Of a DNA stretch of 64,000 bases, positions 46,447-56,745 are shown one piece after another. Both the position numbers and the translations under genes were made by a program. Source of the DNA: Pratylenchus scribneri (Eukaryota; Nematoda; Chromadorea; Rhabditida; Pratylenchidae); assembly GCA_030063045.1 (NCBI GenBank), contig JAQSEB010000007.1, positions 1,798,001-1,862,000 of the forward strand, given 5' to 3'. The notes under the pieces were generated by a model, which was given only the letters and a program-made list of their open reading frames with translations, made no database searches and was not told the origin of the DNA. The first letter of the stretch is position 1, and each line of letters begins with the position of its first letter.

Positions 46447-47769
46447 TCAATAATTTAATTTTTTATAAACATAAGATCGATTTGAAGCATCTCCCATAAT
46501 TCGACAATGGCTCAATAAAAATGCATCTATTTTCGTTTGATTTGGACAATATTCCAGAATATAAGGTTGGATTTCTTCCTTCGTCCAGGAATTTTTTAAT
46601 GAAAATAGGATTGACAGTCTGAATTAAAATGGATGCAATATAAAATAAATTTGATGAACCTTTTATGTAAATCCACTGGAAGCTCACTAATCAGCAATTT
46701 GCGAATTGTTTTTCCATAAAATTGTGAATTATCGATTAATGCCAAACCATTTAGATGAATTTCGGCATTGAATGTAAAATTGTCGGGAAGCATTTTGTTC
46801 ACTCTTTCCTCAAATTCATTATAATTAAATTGTTCGTGGTCTGAACAAATTAATATTTGCTCTGCTCTCGCCCGTGAAAATTCGGATTCATTTAAATTAT
46901 AAAAACCGGCATCTAGAAATTATATAAATTAAATCTTTTAGTGATTTATACCATTTTTTACGCAAAATATTCGAATGAACCATGCAATTAAATTGTCCGG
47001 AATTTTTTTCAATAATTTTGCCCTCAAAATTTCATGATCCAGTCTATCCATTGCAATTTGTCCCTCACAACAAATTTCAGTTATAAAATCCAATAATTTC
47101 CAAATTGTTCTTTTATTAATTGAGTATAATTTGCCTAAATTATTTTAAGATTAAATTCGAAATAAATCATTTACCATTATTTTCAAAAACGGGAAATTTA
47201 TCCAATTCATTTTTAAGCTCATCTTCACTCATTTGTAATTGACTTAATAATGACGCCCAAGAAATGCTAAAATAATAATTATGTGATTACAAAATATAAA
47301 TTTATTATTTACCCTTTTATTTGCCCAGTTGAGGAATCTTCGAATATATCAATCTCCTGCTTTGAAAAAATTTGTTTTATCCGTGAAATCATATTTGGAG
47401 TTGTTCTGTTTATTTCATAAAACGAATTTGATAGAGCCAATACCTAAAATGTTTTTAAATATCAGTGATCTTTCATAAAAATATTACCTTTGTAAAATTA
47501 TTAACGCCATCCAACAACATTAATGAATTCATTATTGCTTTCTCTTTACAAATATTTGTAGTATTCTCAGTGCAAATAACCATTTCATCCGTTTTATAGC
47601 CGCGTACATAAAGACTTGCAAAATTATTATATTAAATATTTAATTAAAATTACCTTTCAGAAGAAATTAATTCATTTGCGATTTGTTCGTCTACTTCCAT
47701 TAAAATATAGTCATTTGATGAAAAATTACTGTCGAAGTCAATTTGAGACTCCAAAATTTCATAATCCAT
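46447..47769 (-). CDS. dscc1: DSCC1/DCC1, sister chromatid cohesion subunit of the CTF18 clamp loader
   Basis: Subunit of the alternative replication factor C (CTF18-DCC1-CTF8) that acts on PCNA at forks and aids cohesion. It starts MDYEILESQIDFDSNFSSND. Family blocks follow in order: SSERSLYVRGYKTDEMVICT (DCC1: LEDRAVLCTQTETF), a middle winged-helix part WASLLSQLQMSEDELKNELD / KFPVFENNGKLYSINKRTIW, then DRLDHEILRAKLLKKIPDNL-IAWFIRIFC, and the C-terminal helix set SWTKEEIQPYILEYCPNQTK / IDAFLLSHCRIMGDASNRSY, ending VYKKLNY with TGA at 46447-46449. About 8-9 exons. Length of roughly 350-390 residues matches the family. It lies between EMC8 (124 nt upstream) and importin-13 (110 nt downstream). 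Confidence 0.82.
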
Positions 47770-47893
47770 AATTCCTGAATATGAATAAGGATTTAAAAAA
47801 TGTTGGATAAATTAATAAATTTAAATAGATAATTTTCTGTTCAATTTACAATAAAAACATCAATAACAATAATGCATATTTATTGAAATTTAA

Positions 47894-50800
47894 TTAAACA
47901 TTGTTTATGATTGATCGAAATTTTTCATTAATTTCAACATTATAGAAATCAGCCAACAATGGCTCATCAAGATGATTTTCAAAATCCACCAAACATCTAT
48001 GCAATTTATTCTGTATTGCGAGACTTGTCAAAGCAACTGTATCATCAGAATCGGCCAATGAATATTCAACTTCCATCCATTTTGTTGTCCTTAATTTTTT
48101 CTTTAATTTATATAATATTATAATATTTTCTGTTTATCTTAATTCTTTTCAAGTTTGCAAAATCTAGCCGGCCGATTTTCGAGAGCTTTTTTTTAAAAGT
48201 TTCCCATAGTGGTGGGACATACCAGAAAAATCCGTTTTTCCCAAAATGTTTTTCCGGTTTCGAGATATTAGCCAAAAACCGGTTTAAAAAATTGAACTTT
48301 TTCCGTTTGCTCAGGTAAAACTTCTTTCCTTTTGATTTTACGGATTTAGTCCGGGAGACAGGAATCATCTACAGAATCTCAGCTTTCGAATGATATATGG
48401 TTTATGGGGTCTAAACTCAAAATGAAGGGTACTTTTCCTCGATACTTTGTGGCCAAGTCGGCACTTTTTCCTTCATGGCCGATTGGCGAAGATGGGGGGA
48501 TGGGGACGGAGGTTGCGGGTTCGAATCCCACCAAAGGCCAATATTTTTTTTTAGATGAACTAAAGTATGGAAAGGGTTTTTTGGTACGCGAAAACCATTT
48601 TTTGGGGTGCGCAAGGGCCAAAACTGCTGCACAAACCGGTTAGGTCTAATGGACAAAAATGGTTTAAATGGACAAAAATGTCTATGAATAGGTTTTCGAT
48701 ATCGGGGATCATGAATTTGAAGTTTATTTTGGGATTTGAGCCGATTCAAGGTCTTAAACCGTTTGTGCGCGAGTAGGGTTTAAGTGGTTTAAATTGTCAA
48801 AAATGTGAGGGAATGGGTTTTTGATGGCGTAGATTTCGAATTCGAAGTTTATTGCGAATTTCCATCCATTCCGAATCCAAAGCACCAAGCTAGCAGCTTC
48901 TGCTACTCTACTCATCAACACATTTTAAGGCCCAAAGAAAAGGTCGAGGGTCTATCTTAGATTTTGCTCTTTTCTCACTCCTTATTTGATGAAGAGGAAA
49001 GTCCAAAAAAAATCCCCAACCCTTCTTCATCGCCCACATCTGCTGCTCTATTATCTACTTTCTCGCAATCCTTAAAGCATTTTCACCTTTATTCATCCTA
49101 CCCATTGCCGAACTTATTTATATTTATAATATATAAAAAATTTGAGTTACGTTAATTTTTTCAAAAATACGGCTTTCTAGCCGGCCGTTTTCCGAGATCT
49201 TTTTTTAAAAGTTTCGTATTTAGATGGCGCATATCAAATAAATACCCTTTTCCCAAAAAACCCAACCGGTTTGGAGATATTAGCCAAAAACCGGTTTAAA
49301 AAATTGAACTTTTTCGGTTTGCCCGGGTAAAACTTTTTTCCTTTTGATTTTGGGGTTTTGGACCCTGAGAGTGGGGGGGGGGGGGGGTAAGTTAGAGTCT
49401 TAGCTACAAAATGATATATAGTTTGTGGGGTTTAAACTCAAAGCCCAGGCCTGTGGAGGTCGGCAAAAATTTGTACCTCGGCACTTTTTCCTTTATAGCC
49501 GATTTGGGAAGAATGGTGGAATTTCGACAGAGGTCGCGGGTTCGAATCCCACTAAGGGCTAATAATTTTTTTAGATGAACAAAGATGGCTAAAAGGTTTT
49601 TTGGGGTAGCGAAATCATTTTTGGGGTGCGCAAAGGCCAAAAAGAGTGTCGGATAAAAGGGGATTAAAGATAATATATGGGGATTAAGAGTCAAATGATG
49701 GGATTAAGGCGGGAAATGGGTCTGAAGTGAAGGGGAAGAGTGCCGAACGCACGTGGGCCAGGCCGGGGCCCGGTAAATGCTCGGGATTAATCCGGATATA
49801 AGGGGATTAAGGGTCAAGATGATAGGATTAAGGTGCGAAATGGGTCGGAAGTGAAGGGGAAGCGTGACAAAGGCACGTGGGCCACAGGCCGATGGCCGGC
49901 TATGTGCGCAGGATTAAGCCGGATATAGTGGGATTAAGAGGGATTAAGCCGGATTAAATCCTGAAATAGATGGGAAATGCCCCGGAAGGCCAATGGAAGA
50001 TCGGGAAGTGAGCTGAAGGCACAGGAGTGCGCGAGATGAAGCCGGATATAGGGGGATTAAATGGGATTAAGCCGGATTAAGCCTCGAAATAGATTGGAAA
50101 TTGCCCGGAGGGCCAATGGAATGTCGGGGAAGTGGGTCGAAGGCAAAGGAGTGCGTGGGATTAAGCCGGATAAAGGGGGATTAAGAGGGATTAAACCGGA
50201 TTAAGTCCTAATTAATCCATGAATATATAAACCTACTAGGGGACTTTTAAAGCGCGAGAGCGCTTTCCTCCTACCTTTCCTTCTTTTCAACAATCCCAAG
50301 TATTCCTTCCGTCCATAATATCCAGTGCCCTCCAAATTTTTAACCAGCGGGCTTGCCCCGCTGGTTAAATTCCAATTCATAAAATTATTAACAAAATTAC
50401 ATTTCCTGTTCAAATGCACGAATGCAAGGGGATACGGCATTCAATGAAATCTTCGAATTGTCAATTTGCAGTAAAACCGGATTTTGGATTTTGTCGGTTG
50501 CTATTCGCATCCAATTCCAATTCTCATCTAGGCTTAAATATAATTGAATTATTGAAAAGTAAATATTGGAATGAATTACCTTGTATTAGAAAGAAGCTGA
50601 TTGCAAAAATATAGACCAATAATTTCGAGCTTATTTTCTTGACAAAATGAATCCAAATGGATGAAAAGCATTTCAATGGACGGAGCCAAAAATGTCGAAT
50701 GGGATGCTGGTATTGAGTCGGTGATTTCCACACAGTCCAAATGACGAGTGCCAAGAAGAACACCTCTTAAAATCGGGCTTATTAAAATAAAATTACAACA

Positions 50801-50897
50801 AAACTAACTTGATTGGACAATGAGGAAACTTTATAGCATGCAGAACCATTTTAAAGTAACTTAATGGCATAATTTTGATATTCGTTTCCGCCGCCAT
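47894..50897 (-). CDS. emc8: EMC8/EMC9-like ER membrane protein complex subunit, with a 2.3-kb repeat-filled intron
   Basis: Cytosolic-side subunit of the ER membrane complex, which inserts tail-anchored and multipass proteins. Exon 1 (from 50897): MAAETNIKIMPLSYFKMVLH-AIKFPHCPI (EMC8: [20 protein letters not shown]). Exon 2: RGVLLGTRHLDCVEITDSIP, IEMLFIHLDSFCQENKLEII-GLYFCNQLL (EMC8: [23 protein letters not shown]). Exon 3 (50401 to about 50533): RIATDKIQNPVLLQIDNSKI-SLNAVSPCIRAFEQE (EMC8: [24 protein letters not shown]). Exon 4 (47894-48089): MEVEYSLADSDD…LVDFENHLDEPLL, YNVEINEKF (EMC8: TLVDFDNHLDDI…NPEINKAV). Exons 3 and 4 join in phase (AAT|gtaatt … attaag|G) across 48090-50400, giving TTKWMEVEY after FEQEM. 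Without this join neither half makes a complete EMC8. Confidence 0.85.
48164..48624 (+). repeat. tRNA-like (SINE-type) repeat, copy 1
   Basis: A 461-bp unit also found at 49177-49642. It contains a pol III A-box-like TGGCCAAGTCGG (48450-48461) and a B box GGTTCGAATCC (48518-48528), with about 57 nt between them, consistent with a tRNA-derived SINE or a tRNA with a long variable arm. The acceptor arms do not pair well, so it is not a functional tRNA. Minus-strand translation of the B box gives GFEPATS, a known artefact of such repeats. Confidence 0.72.
49177..49642 (+). repeat. tRNA-like (SINE-type) repeat, copy 2
   Basis: Direct-orientation second copy, about 75-80% similar by eye. The B box GGTTCGAATCC (49539-49549) is kept but the A box is degraded (…tgtacctcggc…). 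It includes a 15-base G run (49373-49387). Minus-strand text reads GIRTRDL, the sister artefact. Confidence 0.7.
49649..50215 (+). repeat. tandem repeat of about 125 bp, GGATTAAGCCGGATATA type
   Basis: Units start at about 49649, 49794, 49921, 50044 and 50168 (last one partial). Each begins GGATA(T/A)A.GGGGATTAA and contains GGGATTAAGCCGGATTAA, a GAAATAGAT(G/T)GGAAAT-type middle and a GAAGGCA(C/A)A/GTGCG end. The array is GC-richer than its surroundings and lies in the EMC8 intron next to SINE copy 2. Confidence 0.88.
50339..50369. other. perfect 13-bp hairpin in the EMC8 intron
   Basis: TTTAACCAGCGGG (50339-50351), a 5-nt loop CTTGC, then CCCGCTGGTTAAA (50357-50369). All 13 pairs are perfect. 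It lies 31 bp from the EMC8 exon 3 donor. No known motif (it is not the histone 3' stem-loop). Confidence 0.9.
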
Positions 50898-51045
50898 CTC
50901 TTTAAATGAAATAATTATATTGGAAAAAAAATTAATTAAATATTGCTTGATTTAAAACATTATTTTTAAAATTTTTAAAATAATTCATGAGATCTTTATC
51001 GAAGATAAATAAATAAATAAATAATGATGATACAAAAAAATAATA

Positions 51046-52688
51046 TTATTCAGTTCCGGCGTGATTCACAAAGTGAAGTGCTTTAAATTGACCAATCCTC
51101 TGGCCATTATGATCATAATTGAATTTACTAAAGCAATTCACGCACAAAAATGCTGGACACGTTGGAATTCGGTCACTCTCGGTTATGACATAGCTGAATA
51201 AAGAATTTTTATGCAAAAAAAAAGATTTGAGATTTTGAAATTTAATTTTTAAAAGTAAATTAAAAAATTACCCGGCAACATCGGAATTGCAAACAGAACA
51301 TAATTTTGGTGAAATATTGTTAAAAAGCCGTATGGGGTAATTTTCAATATTCTGAACATCCCCTGCATTTAAAAGGCGCAAATCCGTAAAAATAAACCTT
51401 AAAATTAGGATTTTAATAAATATTAAATTTATATATACAAATGCTCGCAACATCCTTGATGCATATAAACATACGGTTGTCCAAGCCGAATTTTTAGATC
51501 AATTACTCTTATATTGGCCATATCTTTTGTGTAGAAATTCCCAAAATCTTTTTGTTTCCTTTTCATGAATTCACAGATTGACCTATAAATTAATAATTAT
51601 TTTGAGAATTTTAATTTTAAATAAAATGAATACTCGGAAATATTGATGGAATTCGGCTCTCGAAGATCCAAATAAAATGTATCATGAATAAATAGGAAAT
51701 TTGATGGAAATTTTGTCTTAAAATGAATAATATTATTTATTAATAAATATTTTAATCACATTGAAAAAGCAATCAGTGTCAGTGTCCCTTGACAGCACTT
51801 CAAAATCCTGTTTATTTGTCCAAAAATCTGCCGCGCAGAAAATTTTTTGACGAAATTTGACGAGGGACATGTCTCCACGGATTTGCATTTTAACTTCACA
51901 CCGATGCTTAATTTTATTCATTTTTTGTACTTATTTATTACAAACCTTAAAATCTAGATTTTCTGTTGATTCTGGTGTTCGATTCATTGGTTTTATCAAA
52001 TGAACAGTTAAAACGATATCTCTTTCAGAATTCACACCTTGCACTGAATAATACTTTTTCAATTCCTAAATTATTTTATTTTAGGTCAAAAAATGTTGAT
52101 ATTTCATATTTAACCTGTTCACGGTATTTGAAGTATTTTGCGCGGCCTACAATGCCATTTTTTATTGCAGAAGTTTTGTAGCGCTCTCGAATATTATGAA
52201 GCACTCTAAATGTTTAAAATTTGTTGAAGTAATATAAATTACAAACTTATGAACCATCAAATTGCTGTCTTTTGGCGGAAAAGTAATTTCATATTCTCCG
52301 ATTGGAAAATCCCCAAGCATTTTGGCCAATACTTCGCTGTAATTATTTCAAATTATTCATAAATTGATCAACCAATCCAATAATCTAGTCTATCCTCTAT
52401 ATTTATGTAAAAAACCTACTCTCCATTATTAATTGTCTCATTTGCTTCTTCGATGGTTTGGGCTCGTTGTACCAAGAAATGACGGAACACATCACGTGAA
52501 TCTTGTATAATTTGTGGAATAGAACCGCCAGGATCAGCATCTTGATTATTGTTTTCCGGTAATTGAACTTGAAAAAAATTCTGAAGAGAATTTTCCCGTG
52601 ATGCAGCTTCGATTAAAAATTTATTTAAGTCAATGACAGGTGAAATAGTTGATCGTTGATCACTTTTGAAAAGCCGATCCAATGACAT
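51046..52688 (-). CDS. SNAPC3-like subunit of the snRNA-activating protein complex
   Basis: Largest conserved DNA-contact subunit (SNAP50) of the SNAP complex, which binds the proximal element of snRNA promoters in the nucleus. It starts MSLDRLFKSDQRSTISPVID. Conserved parts: QIRGDMSLVKFRQKIFCAAD, FLFIHDTFYLDLREPNSINI, RVIDLKIRLGQPYVYMHQGC-CEHLY (SNAPC3: LKIKLGAPYVFCHQGNCEH), IFTDLRLLNAGD, and the C-terminal zinc region PKLCSVCNSDVA / PTCPAFLCVNCFSKFNYDHN (SNAPC3: CLVCSGFTA … FFCDVCFRMLHYD), ending KALHFVNHAGTE with TAA at 51046-51048. The C-x2-C and C-x2-C zinc ligands and HQG.CEH are intact. About eight exons. First gene of a co-directional group; EMC8 begins 148 nt after its stop. Confidence 0.88.
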
Positions 52689-52800
52689 TAAATTTTGAAA
52701 AAATCTATTAGAATTGAATTGGAATTTTTTTAATTTATAAAAAAAAATTAGTGCAACGTGTTTAAAATTATTAAATTCACTTCACGATTATTATGATGAT

Positions 52801-54042
52801 TAGGGCTGGCAAATATAGTTATTTAACTATTTTATGCGGAGCATTATTTATGCATAAAAACGCAATAAAAAACATATCTAACTTGGTTTGAGCCCAAAAT
52901 ATTGAACTTTTTTTCAACTTTTTTCACTATTTTTAACTATTTTGCTACCTTTGCAACTATTTAACTATTTGATCACTATTTCAGCCCAAAACAACTATTT
53001 TATATAACTTTTTTTGGAAATTTCTTAAAAATGCCACCAAATAATACAAAATATGCATTGTTTCGCCAGTGGATTGATCGATTAAATGGAAATTCAGTTT
53101 ATACAATCAATACTACCAAAGAGGGTAAAGGGATTTATTGTGAAGCGTGTCAACAACAGGTTTATATAAAATTTACAACGACCAATAGACAACGGGAATT
53201 TGTTCAACAAAAGGTTATTCAACAAAATTGTTCTACAATAATATTTGGTCATTTAAAACAACACAATGAAACATTGAAGCATAGACGTGCCCTTCTTCGA
53301 GTTTCAGAAAAGGAAAAACGACAAAAACAACTTAAAAATGATTTTTTGTAAAATATCAATTTAGGTTTTGAATACTTTAGACCCGAACGATGCCGTCGCA
53401 ATTGAGGAAAGTTTGGCCTGTTATACAAATGCTGTTTGGCAGGACCTCGCCTATATCCAATCTAATTTTGCCAAATTGGCCGAATCGATCACAAAATTGG
53501 AAAAACAAGGCCTATCCATTTATGAACAATTGCAAATCTTTGGCGAAGTACAAGATGAAATGGAAATGGCAATCGGAGAAAGTGCAGACAAATTCAAGAG
53601 AAATTCAAGTTTATTGTTTCCAATAATCCCGGAATCGAAATCATGTCCCAAATCTGCAATATTCTTTCTGGCCAAAACAATAATTGTGATGTTTCGCCAA
53701 ATCTAATTCCATTTTACAAATATTCACCACTCACATCTTGTGATGTTGAGCGTTCTTTCTCTATGTATAAGTCTATTTTGGCTGATAATCGAATGAGTTT
53801 CAAATTAATAATCTCGAAATGTATCTGATTTGCAATTATAACCAAGAACGATCTGATCAATGAATTTTTTAAATCTCTTTTCTATTTTTAACCTTTTATT
53901 TCGATAAAAAATTGTAACTTTTTTTGAAATTTTTGTCACTATTTTGGGTTTTTGCAACTATTTATGTAACTATTTTGCGATTTTTGGCAACTATTCTAGT
54001 TAACTATTTTGCGATTTTTGGCAACTATTTTTGCCAGCCCTA
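52801..54042 (+). mobile_element. hAT-type DNA transposon, short and decayed
   Basis: A 1,242-bp element with ends TAGGGCTGGCAAA … TTTGCCAGCCCTA and ATGATGAT on each side (52793-52800, 54043-54050), an 8-bp duplication as made by hAT transposases. That duplication lies in a simple gat repeat, so it is weaker evidence than the ends. Both sub-terminal regions carry many AACTATTT words. The internal gene encodes an N-terminal zinc-finger part and a C-terminal hAT dimerisation part, with no room for the usual catalytic core. Confidence 0.87.
53031..53862 (+). pseudogene. hAT-derived gene, core-less (CGGBP1-like layout), frameshifted
   Basis: Starts MPPNNTKYALFRQWIDRLNG. A BED-like finger follows (YCEACQQQV … GHLKQHNETLKHRRALLR). 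After a short intron comes AIEESLACYTNAVWQDLAYI and later the hAT C-terminal signature PLTSCDVERSFSMYKSILAD. The DDE catalytic region is absent, a layout also seen in hAT-derived CGGBP1-type proteins. Two lesions break the frame: an 11-bp tandem duplication near 53590-53609 (AAATTCAAGAG followed by AAATTCAAG), and an apparent one-base loss near 53805-53810 before LEMYLICNYN. It is probably a dead copy. Confidence 0.78.
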
Positions 54043-54147
54043 ATGATGATGATGAATGGAGATTGGACATTGGAGAATAGGAGTTAGAAAAATGGTGATT
54101 GTATTGTATTGTCTGTCTATTGTTAAGATAAGAGTACACAGTACACT

Positions 54148-54633
54148 CAGGGTGACCGTTTTACCACATAAATGTGGCTTTTGCCACATTTTCGACCATT
54201 CTCCCACATTTTTTCCACATTTTTGACTTTCCCCACATTTTTCCACATTTTTGAGATTTAGAAAATTTTTATTGAAAATCATTAAAATTCCGTAAATACC
54301 CTCTAAAAAAGCTAAAATTTTTCGCTGCGCGGCCATTTTTGACAAAAATTTTCCCCTATTGGGGCCATTTTTGTGGATAAAATTTTTCCTCTATTGTGTC
54401 ATTTTTTGGCTAATAAGATTGCGAGAAAATTTCTGGCAATCAAGAATTTCTAAATAGAATAAAAACATTAGAAAAATAAAAAGAATAAATGGTTTAAATA
54501 AATTTTAACGAGTTTTAAAGCTTTTTAAAAAAATGCCACATTTTTTGCCACATTTTCGGAAAATTTTGCCACATTTTTCCTACATTTTTTATAGCAAAAG
54601 CCACATTTTTGGTCAAGTCAAACGGTCACCCTG
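54148..54633. mobile_element. hAT-type MITE (486 bp)
   Basis: Ends CAGGGTGACCGTTT … AAACGGTCACCCTG with AGTACACT directly repeated outside both (54140-54147 and 54634-54641), an 8-bp target duplication. Inside, CCACATTTTT-type words are repeated near both ends in opposite orientation, and the centre is AT-rich without coding potential. Its termini differ from the neighbouring hAT element, so it belongs to another family. Confidence 0.92.
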
Positions 54634-54848
54634 AGTACACTTATATCTTGTACAATTTTTATTATATATTAACTAAAAATTACACTTATTACAATTTATA
54701 TTATATTATTCACTAAAAAATAAAAATAATACAATTTTTATTTCACAAAAAATCTCATTTTATAGTTTATATAATAATAATAATAAAATTTTCCTATTTC
54801 TAGGTTCTAGATTAGATTGTTAAAATTTATTTATTGTATTTGTGCATA

Positions 54849-56462
54849 ATGCTTTGGAATATATTACCAATAATAATTGCTAATATTGTAATGAGTTTTA
54901 TTGCTGGTTGTGCTAGCTACTATCAAATGTCACAATTTATGCCGATATTTATTCAACGAAAATTATATGGATATGATCAATGCAAGGTAAAAATAAATTA
55001 TTAAGATAAAATTTGGAAATTATTTTAATTTAAGATTGAAAAAATAAAGATCCCTGAGCCTATTGGAGTCATTGCCGCCGCTATCTATCTTATTTGTATG
55101 TTTGCATTCATACCTTTGCCGTTGTTTTATGATCTAATATATGAACGTTTTACTGGGTTAAAAGCTTTGCCTGATATTGAATAGTCTGTTGTTTTTTTAC
55201 AATTTAATTTTTAAAATAAAATTTAGTCAAAGTTCAATGTATTCAAATTTGTTATCTATTTTGGCTGGAATTGTCAGTATTTGTACTGCAATTTTATTGG
55301 GATTTGCTGATGATATTTTGGACTTAAGGTAATTTTTTTTGCTGATATGAGAACACAATAAATATTTTTAAATTTAATTTTACTAAATCCTTTTTTTAGA
55401 TGGCGGCATAAATTAATTTTTCCAATGCTTTCATCTCTGCCATTTCTATTAGTCTATCTTATTTCAAGTAACTTTTCAAAAAAAAATAAAATAAAAAATA
55501 TTTTTTAGGAAATCCGACTGCTGTCTTATTACCAAAATTTTTGTATCACTTTTTTGGAGAATCGACCTATTTTGATATTGGTCCATTTTTTTATGTATAC
55601 ATGATCGCCTTAGTAATATTTTGCACAAATGCAATCAACATAATTGCTGGCATTAATGGAGTTGAAGTTGGACAATCTTTAGTCATTGCAACCAGTATAG
55701 CAGTTTTCAATTTCATCCAAGTAAAATACAATTTTTATTTATTTAAAAATAAACCATTTTGAGGTTTTTCGAGCAATTGATTCCACTCAAATATGGCATC
55801 ATGTTCTTTCAATTTCTTTCATACTGCCTTTCATCGGCTCTTCACTGGCTCTATTTTTACTAAATAAATACCCTGCGAAAGTATTTGTTGGCGATACGTA
55901 TTGTTATTGGGCAGGAATGACCATTGCAGTTTGCGCTCTTACCGGTGGCTTCTCAAAAACACTTATGCTTTTTTTGCTGCCTCAGGTAAACCTGTTTTTC
56001 AATCCAACAATATTAAACAAATTTAAAGGTGTTCAATTTCATCTATTCTTGTCCACAATTATTTCATTTGATTCCATGCCCAAGGCACAGATTGCCATTA
56101 CTTAATAAGGACACAGGCCGACTGGAATTAAGTGTCGTCGAATTCCAACCAGAAAGACTTTCAATTCCCGGAAAATTATGCTATCATTTGTTAATCAAAA
56201 TGCGTTTAGTGGAAATAGAGGAAATTTTAAGAGAAGATGAAAGGTAAATTTAATTAAAAAAAAATCACAAATATATTCATTTTTTTTCAGTTGGGTTAAA
56301 ATGAACAATTTGACAATTTTGAACTTTATTCTGAGGTTCAGCGGCCCAATATTCGAATGGGAATTGACCAATCGATTCATGTCTATACAAATTTTATCTT
56401 CAATCTTCGCTTTCGTCTGCCGTTTTTATTTGGCAAAATTACTATATGAAGAAGTAAATTGA
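54849..56462 (+). CDS. algn-7: UDP-GlcNAc:dolichyl-phosphate GlcNAc-1-phosphotransferase (DPAGT1/ALG7)
   Basis: ER membrane enzyme making GlcNAc-PP-dolichol, the first step of N-glycan assembly and the tunicamycin target. It starts [20 protein letters not shown], an N-terminal membrane span. Family blocks follow: [11 protein letters not shown] … [40 protein letters not shown] (family LGFADDVLNLRWRHKLLLP, with the catalytic Asp pair), [51 protein letters not shown] (Mg/diphosphate site), [20 protein letters not shown], and a C-terminal [16 protein letters not shown], ending LLYEEVN. About ten membrane segments are expected. Eight or so exons with 40-60-nt introns. No missing key residue. Confidence 0.94.
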
Positions 56463-56745
56463 TATTTGATTTTATCGCTTTATTGTCAAATTATCGTTAA
56501 TAAATAAATTGGAGAATAAAATGAATATAAATGAAATTATAAAATGCAAGTCAAACAATATACTATTGTCCATAATAAATCCAACTTATGCATTGGTACA
56601 ATCAAACTGCTTATATAGTGTCATAATACGATAATTCGAAGAGGTTAAGATTAAGAATTACAATATAAAAATGGGAAAATGGAGATTATAAAGAGAGCAG
56701 AGGAATTAGGAGTTAAATTATAATCATGATTGTTTTGTCTTTCCT
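56463..56745. other. short convergent intergenic region, ALG7 to RAD21
   Basis: The two 3' ends meet here. AT-rich with AATAAA-like words on both strands. Confidence 0.45.

Noticed and set aside
47894..48076. Separate 60-codon gene
   Set aside because: It matches the C-terminus of EMC8 and joins in phase to the exons at 50.4-50.9 kb.
48441..48540. Functional tRNA gene
   Set aside because: A and B boxes are present but the acceptor stem and the last T-stem pair do not form, and the same unit recurs decayed 1 kb away, so a SINE-like repeat is more likely.
48379..49694. Minus-strand frames with GFEPATS and GIRTRDL motifs
   Set aside because: These peptides arise from the B box of a tRNA-like repeat and are known false predictions.
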